Numbered from the stretch's first letter, positions 54,561-63,091 are shown. The stretch is DNA of 64,000 nt from Numidum massiliense (GCF_001375555.1 NZ_CTDZ01000009.1:124001-188000); one strand, 5' to 3'. The notes: generated from the letters alone by a model not told the origin. Translations and numbers: made by a program.

Positions 54561-57500
54561 ATGAACATGAACGCATGCGTTAAAATGAACGAAATGCTTG
54601 AACAGCATTTACGGTTGTTAACAGAAAAAGGAATCGGAATGGATACGGGAGCGGTGGCTGGTACACCGTGCGGAGCGGAAGATGCCTCACAAACATGGGC
54701 CACCACAACGGCTACCTCGATCGAAAAACCACTGCTTCTCGTTTTCAAAGGCTTTCCCGCTGCATTTCTTAAACAATTGCCGTACGATAAGTTACTATCG
54801 CTACCATTAACGATCGACATCGTGGAACTAGATCGAGCCAAAGCGGCCATGTTGCTGGAAGTGATCGGGAAACTCACTCAGTTGCCGCAAGGTCAGCCGA
54901 TTTGGTGTACGCTGGAAGAATATACGATGGTAGGACACGGCGTGTTGTCGCTTTATTTTCGGAGTGTCGTCTTTGAAAACAACCTTTACTACCGAACCTA
55001 TCCGTGTCTATACCGCATTCCTAAGCGGGAGTGGTTGCTCACGAAGTATTTTAGCGAAGACGGCGGTATAACGCCAGATGACGATGACCATCGTTCGTCG
55101 GATAAAGAGCATGACGACTATTTATCGATTTTCCACAACTATTACGGTGAATTGCGGCGAATCGGGGGAAAAGATTACGTCGTGTACGCGGAGACCGAAG
55201 AAGCAATCGGTTTTTTTCCCGAGGAACCTACGACTGTCGAGAAACGGAAATTGCGTTCAGATGAAACGGCAACGTTGGAGTTGTCGGAAGAAGAAGAGGC
55301 GTTTTTGCTATTGACGCAGCAACTGCTCGTGGAGGGCGATGGCGACTCGTCGACGGCAAACACCCCTATGGACAACACGATTCACCACGAACCGCCCGTA
55401 CAATCTTCCGCCACGTCGACCGCGCGATTAGCGACATCGCAGACCTCGCGTCTAACGACATGGCAGACCGCGCAGCCAACGACATGGCAGACCGCGCGAT
55501 TGCCGCAAGACATCCTCATCTCCTTCACCGGCGACTTGGACGTAGACCCTTTGCACTATGTGGGTCGCATCGCCATTATGCAGATGTTGTTTCCTAAGCA
55601 CCGTTTTACACTCGTGACGAAAACGACGGAGGCAAGAGCGATCGCAAACGAACCGGCGTATCGCGACATTTTGCAAAAATATTGGGGGTACGACAGCTTT
55701 CGCGACTTGCGCATGTACAAAGACATTCATGATACGGCGAGGAAGGAAACGGTCGTCATCCCGCAAAGTCACATTATCGACGACCTCGTGCAGCAGGCAG
55801 AACAAGCGCAAAAAGGTGAAGCGTATAAAGACATTTTTGTTACGTCACCGACGGGTGCGGGGAAATCGGTCATGTTCCAAGTGCCAGCCATCTATTTAGC
55901 GCAAACGTACGGGCTGATGACGATCGTCATATCCCCGCTCATCGGTTTGATGACGGATCAAGTGCAAGGCCTTATCTCGCGTAACGTGGAACTGTCGGCG
56001 ACGATTAACTCGGAAATTACGCCCGCGGAAAAGATGGACATTCGGGAAAAAATTAAAGAGGGTCAAATCTCGATTTTGTACATATCGCCGGAGACGTTGC
56101 TCAGTCGCTCTGACATCACAATGTTAATCGGCGAGCGCCAAATCGGGCTGTTCGTCATCGACGAGGCTCACATCGTGACGACGTGGGGCAAAGCGTTCCG
56201 TTCCGACTACTGGTACTTAGGAAACTACTTGCAGCGCCTGCGGCGAGAACGACAGTTTCCGATCGCCACGTTTACCGCAACGGCGATTTACGGCGGCATG
56301 GAAGACATGTACGCTGAGACGCGGGACAGCTTGAATTTGATCAATCCGATCAGTTACTTCGGTTACGTCAAACGGGATGACATCGAAGTGAAAATTAAGC
56401 AGAATGAGCAGCAGCGGCAATACAACGAATATCTTAACGATAAGTTTAAAATACTGACATATCGGTTGGAGGCGTTTGTCAAGCAGGGGCAAAAAACGCT
56501 CGTCTATTTTCCGACGGTCAAGTTAATCCACATGTTTAAGTCATTTGCAGAAATGTACGGGGGCGCACAGCTGTTGGAGCAGTTAACGGCTTACTTCGGT
56601 CGGCAAAACAAAGAGGTGAAAAATGCCAGTTACTTAAAGTTCAAAAACGGTGAGGCGCTCGTCATGCTGGCGACGAAAGCGTTCGGGATGGGGATCGACA
56701 TTCCAGACATCGTCAACGTGTACCATTTTGCACCTACGGGCAACGTGTGTGATTATGTACAAGAAATCGGGCGTGCAGCGCGGGCTTTGCCACAAGGGTA
56801 TGCGTACTTTGACTTTTTGCCTAAAGATTTCGTTCACGTTAACCGGCTCCACGGCATCTCGACGATTCGAAAGCACCAGCTCATTCAAGTGATGCAAAAA
56901 GTGTTGCACATCATGAACCGCGATGAGAAAGCACTCCGCCACCGCAACTTATTGATTAATGCGGAGGAATTTCGCTACATTTTTCAACAAGGTGCCGCCC
57001 TAGAAGGAAGCGACGACGTCGACAATAAATTGAAGACCGCCTTACTCATTATTGAAAAAGACTTTAAGGCGAAGCTCGGCTACTCACCGCTCATCGCGCG
57101 GCCGCGCAACGTTTTTGCTAAAGAGTATGTGATGATTCGCCGCGGCGAAGAAGAGAAAATCTTAGCGCGCCATGGCAAGTATTTTAGCGAGAAACATGTC
57201 TTTCCTGCGGGGCAGGGCGTGTTTGGCAATGTGTATTCATTTAATATGAAACGACTGTGGGAGGCGAACTATCGTCATTTATCTTATCCTCAATTTAAGT
57301 ACAAATTTCACCAAAAGGATGAGGCGTTAGAACTAGACTTCCTCGAGGCGCTATTACCAGTGCTACAAATCGAAACGACCTTACAGACGCCGAACATCGG
57401 TCGTTTTATGAACGAACTCGGACAGTACGTGGACAAAATCGCCGACTTGTTCGGATCTTATGCGAAGAGCGGAAAGTTTTTTCGCGCGCAGGACATTGCG

Positions 57501-58103
57501 CGTGGTCTGCGTCGCGCATTTGGACGGGACAAATACTTTTGCGATAACTTAGCGACGGTTCTGTTGCACAGTGTGGAAAACTATGAACGGCTGCGTTGGA
57601 GGAACGTGAATTTCGCGCACAAAATCCTCAAGTATAACGACCAGTCGGATTCGTACAGCCTGCAGGGGAGCAGTTACGGCGATTTTCTCGATTGGCTCCA
57701 AAATGACGCGCGGCACCTGTTTTCCGCAGCCAATGTTACGCGCGTGAACGAGCAGGTAAGCGAACTTTACTTACCGAAGACGAGCCGCACGCACATCGAG
57801 CAAAGGTTCATCTTGCTAGGGTTGCTCGAAGCGATGGGACTGCTCGTCTACCGCGCCAACGGTGGCGACCACCCAGAAATATCGCTGCGCATTAACTCGC
57901 GCTTTCAATTGAAACGGTGTGTGGACAACCCGGAGAAGTATAGCAACTACATTTTACAAAACGTGTACGACCGTCACAAGCTGTCCGTGGCCATGTTGAC
58001 GTATTTGTTTGAAAACAAAGTACCGAACGAGCAATTTTGGGAGCTGATTGAGGATTATTTCTTAGGGAAGATTCCGGCCGTCGTAGAGGCGGCGGTATAC
58101 TAA
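54561..58103 (+). CDS. RecQ-like superfamily 2 DEAH helicase with large unassigned N- and C-terminal domains
   Basis: About 1180 residues. The helicase core spans roughly 400-780: motif I SPTGAGKS (about 430), ISPLIGLMTDQV, the DEAH box VIDEAH (about 534), FTATA, and motifs V-VI with TKAFGMGIDIPDIVNVYH and QEIGRAARA (about 735). These read closest to RecQ, but the zinc-binding and HRDC parts are not visible. Residues 1-280 and about 790-1180 match nothing I know; a TSQTSRLTTWQTA-type repeat separates the first domain from the core. ATG 54561 follows AGGGGTGG by 8 nt; GTG 54549 is an alternative. It is cotranscribed with the sigma factor behind an SOS box, so a DNA-damage or anti-phage role is inferred. 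Confidence 0.85.
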   Translation: MNMNACVKMNEMLEQHLRLLTEKGIGMDTGAVAGTPCGAEDASQTWATTTATSIEKPLLLVFKGFPAAFLKQLPYDKLLSLPLTIDIVELDRAKAAMLLEVIGKLTQLPQGQPIWCTLEEYTMVGHGVLSLYFRSVVFENNLYYRTYPCLYRIPKREWLLTKYFSEDGGITPDDDDHRSSDKEHDDYLSIFHNYYGELRRIGGKDYVVYAETEEAIGFFPEEPTTVEKRKLRSDETATLELSEEEEAFLLLTQQLLVEGDGDSSTANTPMDNTIHHEPPVQSSATSTARLATSQTSRLTTWQTAQPTTWQTARLPQDILISFTGDLDVDPLHYVGRIAIMQMLFPKHRFTLVTKTTEARAIANEPAYRDILQKYWGYDSFRDLRMYKDIHDTARKETVVIPQSHIIDDLVQQAEQAQKGEAYKDIFVTSPTGAGKSVMFQVPAIYLAQTYGLMTIVISPLIGLMTDQVQGLISRNVELSATINSEITPAEKMDIREKIKEGQISILYISPETLLSRSDITMLIGERQIGLFVIDEAHIVTTWGKAFRSDYWYLGNYLQRLRRERQFPIATFTATAIYGGMEDMYAETRDSLNLINPISYFGYVKRDDIEVKIKQNEQQRQYNEYLNDKFKILTYRLEAFVKQGQKTLVYFPTVKLIHMFKSFAEMYGGAQLLEQLTAYFGRQNKEVKNASYLKFKNGEALVMLATKAFGMGIDIPDIVNVYHFAPTGNVCDYVQEIGRAARALPQGYAYFDFLPKDFVHVNRLHGISTIRKHQLIQVMQKVLHIMNRDEKALRHRNLLINAEEFRYIFQQGAALEGSDDVDNKLKTALLIIEKDFKAKLGYSPLIARPRNVFAKEYVMIRRGEEEKILARHGKYFSEKHVFPAGQGVFGNVYSFNMKRLWEANYRHLSYPQFKYKFHQKDEALELDFLEALLPVLQIETTLQTPNIGRFMNELGQYVDKIADLFGSYAKSGKFFRAQDIARGLRRAFGRDKYFCDNLATVLLHSVENYERLRWRNVNFAHKILKYNDQSDSYSLQGSSYGDFLDWLQNDARHLFSAANVTRVNEQVSELYLPKTSRTHIEQRFILLGLLEAMGLLVYRANGGDHPEISLRINSRFQLKRCVDNPEKYSNYILQNVYDRHKLSVAMLTYLFENKVPNEQFWELIEDYFLGKIPAVVEAAVY

Positions 58104-58166
58104 TATATGGTGACGAAATGTACAGAAATCCATTTGCTCGTAGATCGTAGAGGTGACGTAAAAGTA

Positions 58167-59384
58167 ATGACCGGAGAACATAAAGAACATAAGATAAAAG
58201 TTGTCATTGCCCCCGATTCGTTCAAAGGTTCATTATCAGCCCGTTCAGTCGGAGAAGCAGCGGCAACTGGTGTGAAGCGGGCCATCCCAAACGCGGAAAC
58301 GGTCGTCATCCCGATGGCCGACGGTGGTGAAGGCTCTCTCGACTCCTTGGACCGAATCGTCGAGCAGGAAATTGCGCTGACCGTTAGGGGGCCGGCAGGT
58401 GACCCTGTGCACACCAGCTATGCCGTCATCGATTACGAGGGAACACCGACCGCGTTTATCGAGTGCGCGCGCAGTACCGGGCTCACATTGATCGACGACG
58501 ACGCGCGTGATCCGTTCGCGTTAACGTCTTACGGCCTCGGGGAGCAAATTAGGCACGCCGCCGAGCGGGGTTACAAACATATCGTCGTCTTCCTCGGAGG
58601 GAGTGCGACAACCGACGGTGGAACCGGCCTGTTGCAAGCGCTCGGCTATCGGCTGTTTGATACAGACGACAGGCTGTTAGGGATCGAGGCAAATCCGCTC
58701 GGAAAAATTGCCCGTATCGACGATCGCGACAAGCTCTCCGCGTTGGACGACTGCCGCCTGACAATCGCAGTCGATGTGACGAATCCCTTTTACGGGCCGG
58801 AAGGCGCAGCTTTAGTGTATGGCCCGCAAAAAGGTGCCTCCCCTCGGCAGGTCGCTCAGTTAGATCACGGTTTGCAGCAGTTGGCTGGGCTCATCGCTGA
58901 CACGTACGGCATCGACTTGCAAGGCATTTCTGGTGCGGGAGCTGCAGGTGGTTTAGGTGGTGTACTCGCCGCTCTGTTTCGCGCAAAGACGCAGCCCGGA
59001 TTCGACATTGTGTCTGAAGTGAATGGGCTACAGAGTGAGATCGATGCCGCCGATTGGGTGCTAACGGGTGAAGGCAAAATCGACCGTCAATCGACGTACG
59101 GGAAGGTTCCGGTGCGCGTGGCGCAAATGGCGAAGCGAGGAAAGCAAGGAAAGCAAGGAAAGCAGGGGATGCAGGGAAAGCAGGACAGACCGGTTATTGC
59201 GATAGCGGGTACGGTAGGGGACGGGATCGACGAGCTGTACGAGTGGATCGACGGCGTATTTTCCATTCAGAGAAGGCCACTTACACTTGCGGAGGCGCTA
59301 GAGGCTGAAACGGCACGTCGGCAAATTGAAGATACGGTTGAACAACTTGCACGCATCATTTCATTTAACACTTGTCACCGGTAG
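58167..59384 (+). CDS. Glycerate kinase (GlxK/GarK family)
   Basis: About 405 residues. The family signature IAPDSFKGSLSA is at the start, followed by PMADGGEGSLDSL, FLGGSATTDGGTGLLQALG, GAGAAGGLGG and LTGEGKIDRQSTYGKVP. It phosphorylates D-glycerate to a phosphoglycerate. ATG 58167 is the closest start to the conserved region; longer frames to 58107 lack support. A tract of GKQ/GMQ repeats from 9-nt DNA units (near 59147-59185) replaces a surface loop before the last conserved segment and is absent from ordinary family members as I know them. Confidence 0.9.
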   Translation: MTGEHKEHKIKVVIAPDSFKGSLSARSVGEAAATGVKRAIPNAETVVIPMADGGEGSLDSLDRIVEQEIALTVRGPAGDPVHTSYAVIDYEGTPTAFIECARSTGLTLIDDDARDPFALTSYGLGEQIRHAAERGYKHIVVFLGGSATTDGGTGLLQALGYRLFDTDDRLLGIEANPLGKIARIDDRDKLSALDDCRLTIAVDVTNPFYGPEGAALVYGPQKGASPRQVAQLDHGLQQLAGLIADTYGIDLQGISGAGAAGGLGGVLAALFRAKTQPGFDIVSEVNGLQSEIDAADWVLTGEGKIDRQSTYGKVPVRVAQMAKRGKQGKQGKQGMQGKQDRPVIAIAGTVGDGIDELYEWIDGVFSIQRRPLTLAEALEAETARRQIEDTVEQLARIISFNTCHR

Positions 59385-59425
59385 TAAATCTTACATGTGC
59401 CGGATGCCGTACACGATTGAAACAA

Positions 59426-59467
59426 GCAAAAACCCACCACGTAGGTAATAGCTACTGGTGGGTTTGC
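59426..59467 (-). terminator. Hairpin sharing the CCCACCACGTA motif of the type I toxin terminator
   Basis: GCAAAAACCCACCACGTAG pairs almost fully with CTACTGGTGGGTTTGC around a six-base loop. Read on the minus strand it is followed by TTTTTG, so it could end a minus-strand small RNA. The ACCCACCACGTA core recurs at 60468-60480 in the toxin terminator, suggesting an eroded second copy of that module. Confidence 0.45.
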
Positions 59468-59553
59468 GATGTCTAATGGCTATAAGACACCCTCCGTTTT
59501 GCAAAAGGGCTTAGGTCAAAAAACTTCTGTTGTAACGCCAAATCATCCTCAAT

Positions 59554-59832
59554 TCACATAGCAGTATCGGCGTTCCCAGTGTTTTCGGCAGAAGCTTCGT
59601 TTGCTTTCTTGGCCGCGATGTATGACCTATAAAGCCATTCGGAACCGCGATATGCAAACACCCATAAGACGATCTGTGAAACGACCAGAATTGCCGCGGA
59701 ATAAGGAACATCGTTGATGATCAGTATAACTGCGACAACGCCAAAGCCGATCGCGAGCATGATAAAGACGACAAAAAGGATGAGTGACATAACGAAGCGA
59801 ACAGTTTTATTTCCGCTACCGATCCGTGCCAT
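59554..59832 (-). CDS. Small two-helix membrane protein
   Basis: A protein of about 92 residues with two hydrophobic segments (FVMSLILFVVFIMLAIGFG and AAILVVSQIVLWVF) and a charged Ala-rich tail. GGGAGGG lies 11 nt before ATG 59832. I recognise no family. It stands alone, and codon use is unremarkable. The 59833-60340 stretch upstream shows no gene. Confidence 0.55.
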   Translation of the reverse strand: MARIGSGNKTVRFVMSLILFVVFIMLAIGFGVVAVILIINDVPYSAAILVVSQIVLWVFAYRGSEWLYRSYIAAKKANEASAENTGNADTAM

Positions 59833-60274
59833 TTTACGTGTATCCCTCCCATTTGAATGATTATTGTGCGATAACAAAACGTATGCTTAAAGCGATTGCA
59901 GCGTCGTTAGAACAAACAATTCCGAAGCGCGATCAATCACATCGTAAATAAAATAACGCAACATCGTCGACCAAAAAACATCATCGACGACTTAATGACA
60001 CTGTTTCGATGCACTTTCGACGGCTGATTCGTAGCCCTTAGATGACCAGCGGATCATCCGCCTAACATTACTATCATATCACTTGGAAGCATATTTTTTC
60101 GACAAAAATGTAGCGATTGTATAGCAATCTCATGAACATCTGCATTGAAATAGCATGGATATCGCATGGTTACAATAGTAGGAGACAACGAAATGTCGAA
60201 GATCGTGTAACACCGCAGCAAATTAGCATAGGAACATACATTCGCAAATTTTAATAGATAACCGCTACTAATCG

Positions 60275-60283
60275 TGTTATACT
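60275..60283 (+). promoter_or_regulatory. Extended -10 promoter of the type I toxin
   Basis: TGTTATACT is an extended -10 element 67 nt before the toxin start; the -35 is poor. The predicted transcript of about 220 nt ends at the hairpin at 60458-60513. Confidence 0.45.
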
Positions 60284-60349
60284 GTATTTACGGACAATAG
60301 ACGGTGGAAAAAGACCACGGTGCGACTTCCCTTTAAAGGGGGTTGATCG

Positions 60350-60481
60350 ATGGTCACGCTAGAGACGCTTTCTATCATTTTGAAAATCGTCGCAGCATCG
60401 TTTACTGTATTTTTTGGTATACGCAAGCTGTACCGTTTTTTCAGGCGTAGACAGCGTAAAAAGCGAAAACCCACCACGTAA
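60350..60481 (+). CDS. Type I toxin-like membrane peptide
   Basis: A 43-residue peptide, too short for usual gene calling. It starts MVTLETLSIILKIV, continues with a hydrophobic helix to about residue 23, and ends in a strongly basic tail (RRRQRKKRKPTT). AAAGGGGG lies 7 nt before the ATG. This is the form of holin-like type I toxins of Firmicutes (MVTxExLS start, one helix, basic tail), which damage the membrane when made. The stop codon lies in the first arm of a bidirectional terminator, and an antisense promoter faces it from 60653. The genetic layout is stronger evidence than the peptide sequence. Confidence 0.7.
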   Translation: MVTLETLSIILKIVAASFTVFFGIRKLYRFFRRRQRKKRKPTT

Positions 60482-60513
60482 GGTTGACCGCCTTTGATGG
60501 GTCATCGCTTTTT
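60458..60513. terminator. Bidirectional terminator shared by toxin mRNA and antisense RNA
   Basis: AAAAGCGA and ACCCACC pair with GATGGGT and TCGCTTTT around a loop. TTTTT follows on the plus strand and TTTTCGCTTTTT on the minus strand, so both transcripts can end here and overlap by about 55 nt. Confidence 0.65.
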
Positions 60514-60618
60514 ACTTAAGCACCTTGCGCGCCGTGGGCATCCACAGCTTGCGTCCGGGAGCCTTTGCCGTAGCAGCGGCAGAGGCTCTTTATAGTGTAT
60601 GCAACGCTTTCTTCCTAT
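60458..60618 (-). ncRNA. Predicted antisense antitoxin RNA
   Basis: A minus-strand promoter TTGAAA (60653-60648) and TAAAAT (60630-60625), 17 nt apart, would start an RNA near 60618 running towards the toxin 3' end. It contains a strong hairpin (60559-60588, GAGCC...GGCTC with one wobble) and ends at the shared terminator. The length of about 160 nt and the 3' overlap match RatA-like antitoxin RNAs of Bacillus. Confidence 0.6.
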
Positions 60619-60843
60619 ATACTTATTTTAGCATTAGTGCAGGAAGATTTCAACAATGTAATGCCTGAAAAGAACAACCAGAAAGAGTATGATAACGAAT
60701 ATCTGTTTACTGACAGGATTGGGCATATTGACCTGATACGATAATAGTAAGTCCTCGGAGCGAACGAGTGGGCAAAAAACTTCACTTTAATGAGGAGGAG
60801 CGTGTGCAATGACCAGGGTAGCTTTAATCGACCATTTTTAAAT

Positions 60844-60873
60844 CGAACGTTCGTTTGCTGACCGATATTGACA
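60844..60873 (+). promoter_or_regulatory. SOS (LexA) box and -35 upstream of the hsdR remnant
   Basis: CGAACGTTCGTTTG at 60844-60857 fits the arms CGAAC-N4-GTTYG of the Gram-positive LexA box. CTGACCGATA follows, then TTGACA at 60868. The arrangement duplicates that at 53044-53073, including the 24-nt spacing. Confidence 0.55.
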
Positions 60874-62192
60874 CTAGCGTCTGCTACAATCGTATTAGGG
60901 AAGCAACAGGCGAAACTGTACGCCCACTGCCTCGAAAAAATGTACGGGCAGCGCCCCATCATTTTTTATACGAACGGGTTTACGACACACGTGTGGGACG
61001 ATCTCGCCTATCCGGCGCGCCAAGTGTCCGGCTTTTTCACGAAAGAGGAGTTGGCGCTGCTCATCGACCGCCGCCACATGCAGCGCCCGTTGAACGAAGT
61101 ACACATCGACGAGGCGATTACGAACCGCTACTATCATTGACCAAGTGTTGGAGCTCGTCATATTGTCAACCTCGTTTTTTTTAAAAAAGTGCGCTCCAAG
61201 GCGAAGTTTTGGCAAATGATCGGGCGGGGGACGCGGCTCTGCCCCGACCTGCACGGCATCGGCCAAGATAAAGAGGGCTTTCTCATCTTTGACTTCTGCG
61301 GTAACTTTGAGTTTTTCCGCGCCAACCAGAAAGGGACGGAAGGACAGATCGTGCCGAGCTTGACCGAAAAAATTTTTAACGTCAAAGTAGACATCATCCG
61401 CGAGCTGCAAGCGACGCACTACCAGACTGACACTTACAGCCGCCACCGCGAGGCACTCGTCGAAGATGTCGTGGCAAGCGTCGCGGCGCTCAACGACGCA
61501 CAGTTCCGCGTACGGCAACAAATCGCCCACGTGCACACGTACAAAAACGAAGCGGCGTGGAGGTCTCTCGAGTCCCTCGTCGTCAACACGATTAAAACGC
61601 ACCTTGCGCCGCTCATCGCCCCGTTCCCTGGCGACGAACTCGCCAAGCGCTTCGATTACTTAATGTACACGATCGAACTGGCCAAATTGCAACAAAACAA
61701 CGCCACGCGCCCAATCAAGAGCGTCGTGCAAACGGCGGAAAAACTAGCGCAAAAAGGTACCATTCCGCAAGTCGTCGCCCAGCGTGCGACGATCGAACAA
61801 GTGCTGACGAGTGAGTTTTGGGAAGAGGCCGACCTACTTGAACTGGAGGCGGTTCGCGAAGCGTTGCGCGACTTGGTGAAGTTTCTCGAACAGGAAACGC
61901 AACGACACTCGTGCGGCAAATCGTCGGCCTCGATCCCAAGGCGGCGAACGAAGCATTTTCTGTATTCCTCACGGACGAGCGGTTGAACCAAAACCAAACG
62001 AAATTCGTCAAGCTCATCGTCGACTACGTCATCAAGAACGGGATCATGGACAAACGGGTGCTGCAAGAAGAGCCATTCCGCACCGTCGGCAGCATTGTCG
62101 ACTTGTTCCAAGACAATATGGACGCCGCAAAGGAGCTTATCGGGATTATTGAGGGGATTAACCGCAACTGTGAGGTGGTGACGGGGGCGTAG
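60868..62192 (+). pseudogene. Type I restriction enzyme R subunit (hsdR), internally deleted and frameshifted
   Basis: The first part (to 61140) holds the HsdR segment IIFYTNGFTTHVWDDLAYPAR through EAITNRYYH and ends in a stop. Directly in the same frame after it comes VNLVFFKKVRSKAKFWQMIGRGTRLC, which belongs several hundred residues later, so helicase motifs I to V are deleted. The C-terminal domain continues to about 61900. There a one-base indel shifts it to the frame with LVRQIVGLDPKAANEAF, which runs to the stop at 62192. No hsdM or hsdS is nearby. It cannot make an active enzyme. Confidence 0.8.
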
Positions 62193-62301
62193 CTGTTTCG
62201 TCGTGAGAAGGGCGTGTTGGGAAGTACCGATTAGTGGAGGCATCTAGGGGTAACTGCTAGTGAAGGCACTGTATGAGTAAGAAATCTTGTAAACGGGACT
62301 G

Positions 62302-62338
62302 CCGCTAGAAGGGGAGTTGTCGGCTGCCCTTCTAGCGG
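62302..62338. terminator. Perfect 12-bp hairpin between hsdR remnant and peptide gene
   Basis: CCGCTAGAAGGG (62302-62313) pairs with CCCTTCTAGCGG (62327-62338). No T-run follows on either strand, so it may be a weak bidirectional terminator for two converging transcripts. Confidence 0.4.
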
Positions 62339-62361
62339 GTCATTGGTCGTTGATCGCTCGG

Positions 62362-62535
62362 CTACTTATTATCCTGTTTGACATGGGATGAATGTTTTGT
62401 TGCTGGAGGTGTCATGTCATCGGCGAATGGAGTTACTTGCGTGCCATGCCCTGGGGGTGTCCTATCGCCAGCAAACACAGTTATGGGCATAACTAAGAGG
62501 GCGATTACAACGACCGACGAAATTAACCTTTTCAC
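62362..62535 (-). CDS. Secreted Phr-like signalling peptide precursor
   Basis: A 57-residue precursor, below usual gene-calling size. It has a classical signal peptide (KRLISSVVVIALLVMPITVFA) followed by a polar Pro/Thr/His-rich mature part (DRTPPGHG to HVKQDNK). GTG 62535 overlaps the stop of the upstream TPR gene as GTGA, and GGGAGGG lies 7 nt upstream. A small exported peptide overlapping the 3' end of a TPR regulator gene is the layout of Rap-Phr and related cell-cell signalling pairs. The active peptide would come from the mature part; which part is unknown. Confidence 0.6.
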   Translation of the reverse strand: MKRLISSVVVIALLVMPITVFAGDRTPPGHGTQVTPFADDMTPPATKHSSHVKQDNK

Positions 62536-62838
62536 AACATTCCCTCCCTGCGAATTAACGCTTCTACCTGATACATATGTTCGGCTTCCTTATGAAATGC
62601 TTCTTTGTTGCCTGCTCGTTCGTAGTAGTTCGCTAAAACGAAGTGAAAGTCCTTCATTTTATTGAACAACTTACTTTTTTCCGCTAGTTGCAATCCCTCT
62701 TCGCACAACGACAACACTTCAGGAGAATTTTGCTCCAAAGCAATCTCCTGTTTTCTTCAACATTTGTCCTAACAGTTCGTCCGTCAAACCGAGTTGTTCC
62801 CGGATGTAGGCGACCTTACTATAACGACACACAAAAAA
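62532..62838 (-). pseudogene. TPR-type peptide-sensing regulator, C-terminal remnant with frameshift
   Basis: The readable end has LAEKSKLFNKMKDFHFVLANYYERAGNKEAFHKEAEHMYQVE, a helical repeat pattern of TPR regulators of the Rap/NprR/Rgg-like kind. Going upstream, the frame breaks near 62742: YSKVAYIREQLGLTDELLGQML lies in another frame, joined by a one-base shift. Before about 62838 the sequence turns into A/T tracts. The HTH part expected at the N-terminus is not on this strand; a matching HTH fragment lies on the plus strand at 62939. Confidence 0.55.
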
Positions 62839-62938
62839 AAGACTAGAAAATTTTTCTATCAGCAGCAGGAATTAGCGATTTAATGTCGAATGCTCCTAGT
62901 AACAATATTTTCTGTCAATCGAATGGGGGTCATTGAAT

Positions 62939-63091
62939 ATGGAGCTCGATCCAATCACGTTAGGTTCACTGATCCGCAAACGTCGCAAAGACATGGGGTT
63001 CACTCTGAACGACCTGGCCAACGACAACGTCTCCGTCCCGACGATCAGCAACATCGAGCGCGGCATCACGGGCAATCTCGCCAGTGAGTAA
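62939..63091 (+). pseudogene. Truncated Xre-type HTH domain
   Basis: A frame of 50 codons encodes a clear Xre HTH: LGSLIRKRRKDMGFTLNDLA, then VSVPTISNIERG. It stops just after the recognition helix region. Full-length relatives continue into TPR repeats. A GGGGG tract lies about 10 nt before the ATG. It faces away from the TPR remnant, so an inversion or a separate decayed copy is possible. It could also be a short functional repressor. Confidence 0.5.

Noticed and set aside
60895-61602. 235-codon minus-strand frame across the hsdR remnant
   Set aside because: The plus strand clearly encodes HsdR segments here; the minus frame is a shadow of GC-rich codons.
62378-62665. 95-codon plus-strand frame opposite the signal-peptide gene
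   Set aside because: The minus strand has a signal peptide, a good ribosome binding site and overlap with the TPR gene; the plus frame has none of these.
62890-63087. 65-codon frame overlapping the HTH fragment
   Set aside because: The alternative frame at 62939 gives a clear Xre helix-turn-helix, so this one is a shadow.
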